Part shown: positions 28,431 to 35,282 of the stretch, piece by piece
Position numbering within the stretch: position 1 is the first letter of the stretch
Layout of the letters: each line of letters opens with the position of its first letter
Position numbers and translations under genes: made by a program
Assembly: GCF_003977615.1 (NCBI RefSeq)
Contig: NZ_RYZR01000003.1
Location: forward strand, 62,001 to 126,000
DNA length: 64,000 nt
Direction of reading: 5' to 3'
From: Dyella dinghuensis
Lineage (GTDB): Bacteria > Pseudomonadota > Gammaproteobacteria > Xanthomonadales > Rhodanobacteraceae
The notes under the pieces: model-generated
What the model was told of the DNA's origin: nothing
Seen by the model: the letters and a program-made list of their open reading frames with translations, nothing else
The model's database searches: none

Positions 28431-29423
28431 ATGACTCTCGATAATGATGTGAATCGTGTCGACGACTCGGATTTCCACATACTTGCGCTGTCCGGTGGTG
28501 GTTATCGTGGACTTTATACGGCGCATGTTCTGGAGCGCCTGGAAGAAGAAACAGGGCGACCGATCGGTCAGTGTTTTGATTTGATCGCGGGCACTTCGAT
28601 TGGCGGCATCATCGCGTTAGCCATCGCCTTTGAGGTGCCGATGCGCCGAGTCGTTGAGACTTTCAAGGAGGATGGCCAGACAATCTTTCCGCCCAAGTCG
28701 AAGTTAGCCGGACTTTTCGCCAGCCGATTTCGTACGGAGCCACTAAAAAACGTGATCGCTGGCCTGATTGATCATCAAGCGTTGCTAAGCGATGCGCGGC
28801 ACGCTCTTCTCATCCCGACGCTCAATCTAACCACCGGCAAGCAACAAATCCTAAAGACCCGCCATCATCCTGACTGGGTGCGTGACCATAAATATGCGGC
28901 TATCGACGTGGCGTTGGCAACTGCAGCTGCACCGATTTATTTTCCTGTTGCCGAAATCGACAATCAGCTCTTTGCGGATGGCGGGTTATTTGCCAACGCA
29001 CCCGATTTGGTGGCGTTGCACGAAGCGTCGAAATTCTTTGGCAAACCGGACAATCGTGTGCGCATGCTAAGCATTGGTACGCTCTCTTCAAGATACTCCA
29101 TGCCCCACGGGCGGCGGCGTGATATGGGCGTCGCTCACTGGCTCAAGCCATCGGGCTTTCCATTGCTTCGCACGATCCTCTCTGCCCAACAGCAGTTCTC
29201 TAATCAATTAGTCCAGCATCGATTGGGCGATCAATACCTTCGGATCGACAACACACCTATGGATGATGTGATGCGAAACCTCAACTTGGATAACGCAAGC
29301 TACGCGGCACGGGATGCACTCTTGGGTTGGGCCGCCAAAGATGTAAGCGATGTAATGGGAACAGCGCCGATCAAACAGTTCCTTGCGCACACGCCGGGCC
29401 AATGGATCATCAAGGAATCGTAA
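28431..29423 (+). CDS. Second CBASS CapV-like patatin phospholipase (system 2)
   Basis: A 330-residue patatin with all catalytic elements: SGGGYRG (21-27), GTSIG with Ser56, and DGG with Asp183. It aligns along its length with the first CapV (the segment LALSGGG[FY]RGLY and the DVALAT.AAP.YFP and DGGLFAN.P motifs recur) but is clearly diverged, so it is not a recent duplication. It should also attack membrane phospholipids after nucleotide binding. GAAAGGGG precedes the ATG. One base separates its stop from the second CD-NTase start. Confidence 0.9.
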   Translation: MTLDNDVNRVDDSDFHILALSGGGYRGLYTAHVLERLEEETGRPIGQCFDLIAGTSIGGIIALAIAFEVPMRRVVETFKEDGQTIFPPKSKLAGLFASRFRTEPLKNVIAGLIDHQALLSDARHALLIPTLNLTTGKQQILKTRHHPDWVRDHKYAAIDVALATAAAPIYFPVAEIDNQLFADGGLFANAPDLVALHEASKFFGKPDNRVRMLSIGTLSSRYSMPHGRRRDMGVAHWLKPSGFPLLRTILSAQQQFSNQLVQHRLGDQYLRIDNTPMDDVMRNLNLDNASYAARDALLGWAAKDVSDVMGTAPIKQFLAHTPGQWIIKES

Positions 29424-29424
29424 A

Positions 29425-30828
29425 ATGGGTGCCGCTTCCTCATTATTCTTTAGTTCGACTGCCGATCAGGACTCGCTCAACAAACGCGTACGCCCGAGCG
29501 ACGATCAGATGAACTACCTGCGTGAAAGGAAGGACGATCTAGAGTCTTACCTGCGCCAAGATATCGCACGACGAACGGGTTGTGAGGTATCCACTTGGTT
29601 GCAGGGCTCTTACAAATTGCACACGTTGATTCGCCCCATCCATACCAAAGACGAATACGACGTGGACCTGGGGGTCTACGTAGAATGGGACGCCTTCGAC
29701 CGAGAGAAGTGGACGCACGTACAATTGCGAACGCTGTTGCAAGCCTCGCTGATGGACTACCGCGATAACGTTGATGAAGTCAAAGATATCTCGGAACCAG
29801 CAAAACAGCGGTGCTCCCGAGTCATGTTCGACCAGCAGTTTCACATTGACGTGCCGATTTATCACTTTGAAACCACCACAAAGAATACTCAGTTAGCTAC
29901 TTTGAACAAGGGATGGGAGCAAAGCGATCCCGAGCAGATGTTGAAGTGGTTCCAGGCACGATTGGGCGGCCCAGAACGAGCCCGGGTGAGACGCGTCGTG
30001 CGATACGTCAAGGCTTGGGCCTCGCTCACTTTCGCCGAGCAGCCTAAAATGCGGCCGAGCTCGTTGTTTCTAACTGTCTTGTGCGTAGATGCCTTCGTGG
30101 CGCATATCGGTGACCGCGAACTGCAGGACGATGACCTGCTGCAGGAGATCGTGGTGGCTATCGAGGAACGGCTGCGCGCCGACCCGCGTGTAGAAAACCC
30201 CGTAGCAACTGATCATGATCGGAATATCAATCGTTTGGACGACAATGCGTTCCGTACCTTCATGACGAAGCTACGCGCATTCGCCAGTACGGCTACGCGT
30301 GCTTGCGAATGCGAAGAAGAGGGCGATGCGGCAATAGTTTGGGCCGAAGCTTTTGACTTTCTTTTTCCATTGCCCGATGTTGAGGGTCTAGCCAAGGCCA
30401 TGCCGGGTACGGGATTGATGGTGTCGACACCCGTCATCGCCATCGACATTCACGGCAAGGACGGGCACTTTGCCCGACGCTATACAGGTGAAGTCGAATT
30501 CGTTCGTCTCGGTGAAACGCTGGATTTTCACATTACCAATCCCGGCGTTTTGCCGCCACTTGCGCGCGTCAGGTGGGTAGTGCGCAATGTCGGCGATGAG
30601 GCCTTTCGCAAGAACGATCTCGGACATAGCGCATACGACACGGGCGGTTTATCACGGAACGAGCGTGCCGCGTATCTAGGTCGACATTTCATGGATTGCG
30701 AAGTCTACCAGGGGGATACAATCCATTCGGTCACACGCGTGCCCGTCAACATCATTGGTATGCAAATGCCAAATCGCCATCCGCCGCGACCGGCCTATCG
30801 GCTATTGGCAGGTCGACGTCGGCGCTAA
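29425..30828 (+). CDS. Second CBASS CD-NTase with C-terminal AGS-C-like sensor domain (system 2)
   Basis: A 467-residue CD-NTase starting at ATG 29425, just after CapV2. The catalytic core is intact: LQGSYKLHTLIRP (G61-S62), EYDVDLGVYVEWD (D79, D81) and FHIDVPIYH (D142). The C-terminal 130 residues (from about DIHGKDGHFARRYTG, with FRKNDLGHSAYDTGG) resemble the adenylyl/guanylyl and SMODS C-terminal sensor domain (AGS-C). Unlike the first enzyme it ends in GRRRR, not Gly or Ala, and no Cap2 or Cap3 follows. It therefore fits a two-gene type I CBASS. Product unknown. Confidence 0.88.
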   Translation: MGAASSLFFSSTADQDSLNKRVRPSDDQMNYLRERKDDLESYLRQDIARRTGCEVSTWLQGSYKLHTLIRPIHTKDEYDVDLGVYVEWDAFDREKWTHVQLRTLLQASLMDYRDNVDEVKDISEPAKQRCSRVMFDQQFHIDVPIYHFETTTKNTQLATLNKGWEQSDPEQMLKWFQARLGGPERARVRRVVRYVKAWASLTFAEQPKMRPSSLFLTVLCVDAFVAHIGDRELQDDDLLQEIVVAIEERLRADPRVENPVATDHDRNINRLDDNAFRTFMTKLRAFASTATRACECEEEGDAAIVWAEAFDFLFPLPDVEGLAKAMPGTGLMVSTPVIAIDIHGKDGHFARRYTGEVEFVRLGETLDFHITNPGVLPPLARVRWVVRNVGDEAFRKNDLGHSAYDTGGLSRNERAAYLGRHFMDCEVYQGDTIHSVTRVPVNIIGMQMPNRHPPRPAYRLLAGRRRR

Positions 30829-31427
30829 GTGCTCGTCGATATCCGGGACAGCTCAAAGTGACCTGCCGTAGAGGCACTTGTGAAGTAATTTCCACTCAAT
30901 TCGATGTGATCCACGAAGGGATAAAACTTCAGGATAGCCGATCCCAAATATGGTGACTGAGTTTCGCCTCTTCTTAGCTTCGGTGTGACGCGATAGACGT
31001 AGTAAAGAATGGGTGTACCCGACTCGGCATCTCGCTTAGGCTGGGCAATTAACGTCTCTGAATTCGAGTCATCAGCTAAAACCTCCATGCTAATAGCGAG
31101 GAGCGTCTGCTTGATAATTGCTTTCGCGCTCACCTCACCACTCTCATTGTTCCGTTGCCAGTGAATCGTCATACTCCACTCGCCATCTAGGAGCGGAAAG
31201 AGCCGTTGATTGAGACTGGGAAAGAATCTCCATAGAAGCTTCCAGCCGAATGACGCTAAGGCCCCCAGAAGCGCCGATAGCACCGTGCCGTATGTGATGG
31301 CTTGATGCACCGTATGCCAACCGAGCGGTGTTTGTGTCGACGAAGCGATGCCCACGACGATGATGACAACGGCATACGCCATCGCAATCCAACTAATCAC
31401 ACGCGTGATAGGTAAGAGGCTGATCAT
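30825..31427 (-). CDS. Cap15-like effector: two membrane helices plus beta domain
   Basis: A 200-residue protein. Residues 10-30 and 44-62 form two membrane helices, followed by FPLLDGEWSMTIHW (77-90) and repeated beta strands ending LSGNYFTSASTAGHFELSR. This layout is that of Cap15 and related 2TM-beta effectors, whose beta-barrel binds cyclic nucleotides and whose helices disrupt the inner membrane. The start overlaps the stop of the DAC-like gene (ATGA), so the two are made as a pair. Its stop interlocks tail-to-tail with that of the second CD-NTase. Fold assignment is by pattern only. Confidence 0.7.
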   Translation of the reverse strand: MISLLPITRVISWIAMAYAVVIIVVGIASSTQTPLGWHTVHQAITYGTVLSALLGALASFGWKLLWRFFPSLNQRLFPLLDGEWSMTIHWQRNNESGEVSAKAIIKQTLLAISMEVLADDSNSETLIAQPKRDAESGTPILYYVYRVTPKLRRGETQSPYLGSAILKFYPFVDHIELSGNYFTSASTAGHFELSRISTST

Positions 31428-32062
31428 GCGGTGTCCTCAAAATGGACTTCAATACCGTCTCGAAAGAGGGCAATTCCAAAACCATGACTCGCAATGCCAG
31501 CCATACTAACCGGCGAGAGTGCCGATCCAAATAACGCGGCAAGGTAACGCCCTCCAAACCTTCTTCTGTAGTCAATAGTGGCGCTTGAAACGATTGGCGG
31601 CGAAAAGTATTGCGCGACCTTCAGCAATTGTCCTTGCGTGGATATCACATGAAAGCCATCGTGAAACTCGCTACTGAGCGTGCTGATCTCGGCGAGATAA
31701 TCATCCAGTGCTGTATGCGCCCTAGGTACCGATAATGGTCGAAGGGGATAGATCGGAATATTCTCGGGCTCATCGCAAACCAAGACTCCGACACCGGAAA
31801 AGTCTGGGCCTGCTTTAGACTGCACACTATAAAGTAACTCTCGCAAGCCCTGCATTCTTCCTCCTCTTGAAGGCTCCTTCAGATCAGAATGGCATCTGGT
31901 AGGTTCGGTTTTATCGTTTTTCTGCCAAGCGTATAACTTTCGCATGCGGGAAGAAAACGAGCCCGTCAAGGTACGATCATCGACATAACTACAAGCATGA
32001 TCATCCCAGCTTTTTTGTATGATCGCGACAACACAGCCATCTATGCTAGGCCCTCTCACCAT
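31424..32062 (-). CDS. Protein with degenerate diadenylate cyclase (DisA_N/DAC-like) domain
   Basis: From ATG 32062 the product is 212 residues. The C-terminal 80 residues follow the DAC fold order: EFHDGFHVISTQG (135-145) at the DGA motif, P155-P156, then RRFGGRYLAALFG (167-179) at the G-T-R-H-R-A-A motif, and IASHGFGIALFRDG (190-203). The catalytic DGA reads DGF and RHR reads RYL, so diadenylate cyclase activity is doubtful. A nucleotide-sensing role, as proposed for DACNV-type domains, is more likely. It overlaps the recombinase end by 17 bases and is coupled to the Cap15-like gene. An earlier in-frame start lies within the recombinase. Confidence 0.6.
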   Translation of the reverse strand: MVRGPSIDGCVVAIIQKSWDDHACSYVDDRTLTGSFSSRMRKLYAWQKNDKTEPTRCHSDLKEPSRGGRMQGLRELLYSVQSKAGPDFSGVGVLVCDEPENIPIYPLRPLSVPRAHTALDDYLAEISTLSSEFHDGFHVISTQGQLLKVAQYFSPPIVSSATIDYRRRFGGRYLAALFGSALSPVSMAGIASHGFGIALFRDGIEVHFEDTA

Positions 32063-33167
32063 CTGCAACCGCAGAAATATTCGCTTCGGTATCGGGTGTT
32101 GACCGCGCTTCACGCAATTGTGCCATTGCGTTGGTTCCTGCTTGAGATCGTCGGGTGTAATAGATGACCATGCGATCGGTCTTCCATCCGCCAGCAAGCT
32201 GAATCTGCGTTCCCGTTGCACCATGTTCGGCTAAATCATTCGCCGAACCAATGCGTGTCGAATGCCCACTTATCTTCATTGCGTGTTCTAAACCTGCAGC
32301 TTTCGCCCGTCGCCGAAAAATCCGCGCCACTTCCTGGGGCAATAACGCATGGTTTTCTCCCGCCTCATTCGCTTTAGGCCGACCGCCAAGAGGTCGAAAG
32401 AGCACGCCTTCTTTGATACTGGCAATTGCTTGCCAAGCACGGACGCGCTCAATCGTTTGGGCGCTCACAAAACGATAGTCAGGTGTAGTGCCATCTTGGT
32501 TTGTCTTGGAGAAGGGCACATGCAATGACCAAGTATTGCGCCTCCGGTTGTGATGCAGATCTTCCACGCGAATGGCCACCAATTCCGATTCGCGACATAG
32601 GGTGTCGGACGCGATCGATAGCAATGCAGCATCGCGTAAATCACGCGGTGTATCGCCGAGCGAGGCCAAGATGGTTTCGATGCCGGCCATATCCAATTCG
32701 CCAGCTTGTTTGCGCGTATGGCCGCCCATGGTCTTCAGTCGGCGAATCAATTTCTTCCATTTCACGGGCCAATCCGGATCCTTCGACGGGCTCGGTAAGC
32801 CCGCCGCTATGTGCACCAAACCGACCGTGTAGAGATAACGGTCAACCGTCGCACGCTTGCGTCCCTTGTCGATCGTCGAGGAAAGAAACGCTTCCAGTTG
32901 TCCTACGGAAGCGGGAAGGGGAGTTGCCCTATTCGCTTCGCACCACGCCAAGTACTGCGTCCAGTCGGAGCGCACGGCTTTCACCGTTGCTGGCGCGCTG
33001 CCTTCGGCAAAGTCCGCGGACCAGGTGCCGAGTCGTTCGAGTACCGCTTCGACCGACGCGGCTAACGCAGGGCGCGGCGCGTGAATGTCGGGCGACACCG
33101 CCGGCACGGACGCGAGCTCTTGCAAGGCGTCGACCACGCGTAGGGGGAGGGTGATTGGATTGGTCAT
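32046..33167 (-). CDS. Tyrosine recombinase/integrase
   Basis: A 373-residue site-specific recombinase. The N-terminal SAM-like arm (SDWTQYLAWCEANRATPLP) binds DNA. The catalytic tetrad is visible: Arg in CRESELVAIRVEDL, then GHSTRIGSANDLAEHG (H-x-x-R), the GGWK segment, and the Tyr nucleophile in MVIYYTR. Enzymes of this kind insert mobile islands. It lies at the right end of the defence cluster and overlaps the DAC-like gene, so it is probably co-transcribed with it. No flanking direct repeat was found by eye. Confidence 0.92.
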   Translation of the reverse strand: MTNPITLPLRVVDALQELASVPAVSPDIHAPRPALAASVEAVLERLGTWSADFAEGSAPATVKAVRSDWTQYLAWCEANRATPLPASVGQLEAFLSSTIDKGRKRATVDRYLYTVGLVHIAAGLPSPSKDPDWPVKWKKLIRRLKTMGGHTRKQAGELDMAGIETILASLGDTPRDLRDAALLSIASDTLCRESELVAIRVEDLHHNRRRNTWSLHVPFSKTNQDGTTPDYRFVSAQTIERVRAWQAIASIKEGVLFRPLGGRPKANEAGENHALLPQEVARIFRRRAKAAGLEHAMKISGHSTRIGSANDLAEHGATGTQIQLAGGWKTDRMVIYYTRRSQAGTNAMAQLREARSTPDTEANISAVADGERA

Positions 33168-33206
33168 CGCTGCCGTCTCGGCGGCGCCAAGATGACGCCG
33201 TTAACC

Positions 33207-33242
33207 TAAGATAGCAAATAAGTGCCATTATTCGCTATCTTA
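33207..33242. promoter_or_regulatory. Long inverted repeat upstream of the integrase
   Basis: TAAGATAGC-x-AATAA and TTATT-x-GCTATCTTA face each other around a 6-nt centre, giving 14 paired positions with one mismatch. It starts 40 bases upstream of the integrase ATG. An operator or a recombination core site are both possible. Confidence 0.45.
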
Positions 33243-33336
33243 AAATGACAATAATATGTTTTATTTTCAGTGTAATAGATAAATTATAGGCCGATAGAGT
33301 AGGGCAATTAACTGGCTATAGAGACTTCCCCTCCCC

Positions 33337-33365
33337 GGGTCACCCAGTGACCCAATTCGGGTCAC
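33337..33365. repeat. Three alternating GGGTCAC half-sites
   Basis: GGGTCAC (33337-33343), GTGACCC (33347-33353) and GGGTCAC (33359-33365) alternate in orientation at 3- and 5-nt spacing. A matching pair (TGACCC-GATTC-GGGTCAC) recurs at 33687-33704, so the sites flank the small gene between them. They look like operator half-sites. Confidence 0.5.
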
Positions 33366-33418
33366 TCCCTCGAGTGTGGCCCGGCCCGGGTCAGCACGTC
33401 ACGGATCACGGGAAGGCG

Positions 33419-33664
33419 TTATCCGATGAACCCCTTGAGCACGGTGGCCAGATAACGCGCCACATCGTTTTCGCGCCCGTCCTGCACCAACTGTCGTGCG
33501 GTCAAACCGCCAAAGCTCGACAGGCGCTCATGGTCAAACCAACGAATAAATCGAGGCATGGCCTCTAGGTCAAGGCGCGTTTCCTCGTCCAACGTGCGTA
33601 ATAGCCGTTGCAACGGGACCAGTTCGTAGGGTCGTTGGTCTTCCACCCGTTTCTCCTGCCTCAC
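33419..33664 (-). CDS. Small protein with MbcA/ParS/Xre-type (DUF2384-like) C-terminal segment
   Basis: An 81-residue protein. The C-terminal segment FGGLTARQLVQDGRENDVARYLATVLKG resembles the toxin-binding domain of MbcA/ParS/Xre antitoxins ('GG.tp.eLl..G....V..yL'), preceded by RFIRWFDHE. The N-terminal helix-turn-helix expected of a full antitoxin is short or absent, and no RES-domain toxin is adjacent. It is bracketed by GGGTCAC half-sites, which may be its operators. Role uncertain. Confidence 0.5.
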   Translation of the reverse strand: MRQEKRVEDQRPYELVPLQRLLRTLDEETRLDLEAMPRFIRWFDHERLSSFGGLTARQLVQDGRENDVARYLATVLKGFIG

Positions 33665-33686
33665 GACTTCACTAATTATTATCGTA

Positions 33687-33704
33687 TGACCCGATTCGGG
33701 TCAC
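33687..33704. repeat. Second GGGTCAC inverted pair
   Basis: TGACCC-GATTC-GGGTCAC repeats the motif seen at 33337-33365. It lies between the small MbcA-like gene and the divergent DUF2726 gene, in the position of a shared operator. Confidence 0.5.
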
Positions 33705-33764
33705 GCCTCCGCATCGCGTGTTGCACGACGATCACACAACAACTTCTCGGGGTATCACGTTCCC

Positions 33765-34298
33765 ATGCACAGCTACCTCATCGTTTTTTCCATCGCCTTG
33801 TTTGGGGTGGTGCTACTCCTCACCACGCGCTTTCAGCGCAAGGGAACGATTAATTTTCCCTACGTGCGTGCGAAGGCGCTGTTCTCGCCCGCGGAACGAA
33901 GCTTTCTTGCCGGGTTGACCACGGCCGTGGGTTCGAACTACCGCGTGTTTGGAAAAGTCCGCGTGGCCGACATCGCCCACGTCAAACCGGGGCTGCGTCG
34001 TCCCTTGCATCAGGCCGCGCTCAACCGCATTGCGGCGAAACATTTTGACTACGTCATTTGCCGTGCGACCGACTTAACGGTGATATGCGTGGTGGAACTT
34101 AACGACCGCTCGCATCAGACAAAACGTGCACAACAACGTGATGCATTTATCGCGCAGGTCTGTCGCACCATCGATATACCGCTGTGGACCGTCTCTGCCG
34201 CGATGTCGTACGACATTTCAACGTTGCGCAACCAATTTGATGCACTCATCATCACGCCATGCCTGCCCGCAGATGCAGATGGCGGCGCCATCAGCTGA
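33765..34298 (+). CDS. DUF2726 protein with N-terminal membrane anchor
   Basis: A 177-residue protein with one N-terminal membrane helix and a DUF2726 domain: ALFSPAERSFLAGL, then KVRVADI, then IAAKHFDYVICRATDLTVICVVELNDRSH and QRDAFI. The domain has a restriction-endonuclease-like arrangement (D...E-L-x-D), typical of topoisomerase- or nuclease-related accessory proteins, though activity is unproven. It is divergent from the MbcA-like gene with the operator-like repeat between. Function unknown. Confidence 0.75.
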   Translation: MHSYLIVFSIALFGVVLLLTTRFQRKGTINFPYVRAKALFSPAERSFLAGLTTAVGSNYRVFGKVRVADIAHVKPGLRRPLHQAALNRIAAKHFDYVICRATDLTVICVVELNDRSHQTKRAQQRDAFIAQVCRTIDIPLWTVSAAMSYDISTLRNQFDALIITPCLPADADGGAIS

Positions 34299-34342
34299 CG
34301 GACTCCCCCATGTTCCTTAGGTCACCGAAACGGAGCGACGTG

Positions 34343-34669
34343 ATGGACGACGATCAAGAAGATGCCGATAGCGTCACCCAAGTCGAGTTACACATCGCAC
34401 AAGTGGTGTATGCGGCGACCAGTAAAGGTTATCGTCTGGCGTTGGCCGTGGCAGTAGACGCCGCCTATGCGCAAGATATTCTCAAGGAGAAGCTTCCTGA
34501 TTATTTGCATGCGAGCATTGAAACGTTTGTGCTGCCGCCTCGCGAAAGCCTTCAGGGCGAACGCGAGACGTTTGCAGCATGGGTACCGAATAATGTACGA
34601 GAGAGCCTGGTAAAAACGGGGGAATACGGCGGATATTACTTTTCGGAGTACTACTACAGCCTTTCCTAA
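34343..34669 (+). CDS. Protein of unknown function
   Basis: ATG 34343 follows GGAGCG at 8 bases; in-frame starts at 34259 and 34310 are possible but lack good ribosome sites. The 108-residue product is acidic at its N-terminus and ends with an unusual tyrosine-rich tail (EYGGYYFSEYYYSLS). No family was recognised. It lies 44 bases after the DUF2726 gene and may share its transcript. Confidence 0.45.
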   Translation: MDDDQEDADSVTQVELHIAQVVYAATSKGYRLALAVAVDAAYAQDILKEKLPDYLHASIETFVLPPRESLQGERETFAAWVPNNVRESLVKTGEYGGYYFSEYYYSLS

Positions 34670-34932
34670 GAACTACGAGGCGCCCCTCGTTGCAGAAGTG
34701 AAGTCCAATAAAACGGATGCGGTTAGTCGCTACTTCAAGAAAAATGGTAGTGGCCTGCGGACGCAGTTCAACTGTTGCGCCATTGTCCGGAAGCATTTGA
34801 GGATTACTTAGCCGCTTGTCAAGCGATGGCAGCCCCTAAGTTGATCCTCAAGCCGATGTTTTGGCATTCGCAAACCTACCAAATCCACGATGACATCGAA
34901 CTGCATTGTTGACGTATGTCGCGCGACAGCAC

Positions 34933-35208
34933 TTAAACCCGATGATCGAACCTGGAGTCGCGGATCACTTGTTCATACGTCAACGCGAGACAAAGGGTTT
35001 TCAGCTCGACGACGCCACCATTGAAAGTACTGACCTGACTCTGGCGTGGAAACACCAGATAACCACTCAGTTTGTCAGTGGTCAGCGTCTCTCGCCGTAC
35101 TCTGAAAATAAACTGTGCGCCCTGCGCATCGCCGGCGCACAGATCAACCATATCAGCCGGATCTCTAGTTCCCGTTTTGAAAAGTGGGTGCTGCCAGAAT
35201 TCATTCAT
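34933..35208 (-). CDS. Small protein of unknown function
   Basis: A 91-residue frame (MNEFWQHPLFKTGTRDPAD at its start) with GAGG 5 bases before the ATG. A plus-strand frame covers the same DNA, but the minus strand has the better ribosome site and more protein-like composition. The 260 bases before it (34670-34932) hold nothing I can identify. Confidence 0.45.
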   Translation of the reverse strand: MNEFWQHPLFKTGTRDPADMVDLCAGDAQGAQFIFRVRRETLTTDKLSGYLVFPRQSQVSTFNGGVVELKTLCLALTYEQVIRDSRFDHRV

Positions 35209-35249
35209 ACCTCAAACCTCTCTCAATTTGTCTGATGCACGCGATACAG

Positions 35250-35273
35250 CGTCCTCTCCTTAAGGAGAGGACG
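35250..35273 (-). terminator. Terminator hairpin of the RND efflux operon
   Basis: Perfect 10-bp stem CGTCCTCTCC / GGAGAGGACG with a TTAA loop, 10 bases past the end of the outer-membrane factor gene. No U-tract follows, but position and stem strength fit a transcription end. Confidence 0.6.
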
Positions 35274-35282
35274 TGACGGGCT

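Larger units (their letters stand above)
33168..33418. other. Intergenic region upstream of the integrase
   Basis: An AT-rich stretch of about 250 bases with no gene. It includes the inverted repeat at 33207-33242 and the GGGTCAC half-sites from 33337. It is the likely integrase promoter and possible attachment area. Confidence 0.5.

Noticed and set aside
30825-31427. Cap15-like gene as part of the second CBASS operon
   Set aside because: It is read in the opposite direction, tail-to-tail with the second CD-NTase, and is coupled to the DAC-like gene instead.
31424-32062. DAC-like gene as a mini-Cas10 (mCpol) Panoptes synthase
   Set aside because: No GGDD motif is present; the residue order fits the DisA_N fold instead.
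20000-33500. CRISPR array in the defence island
   Set aside because: No regularly spaced direct repeats with unique spacers were found.
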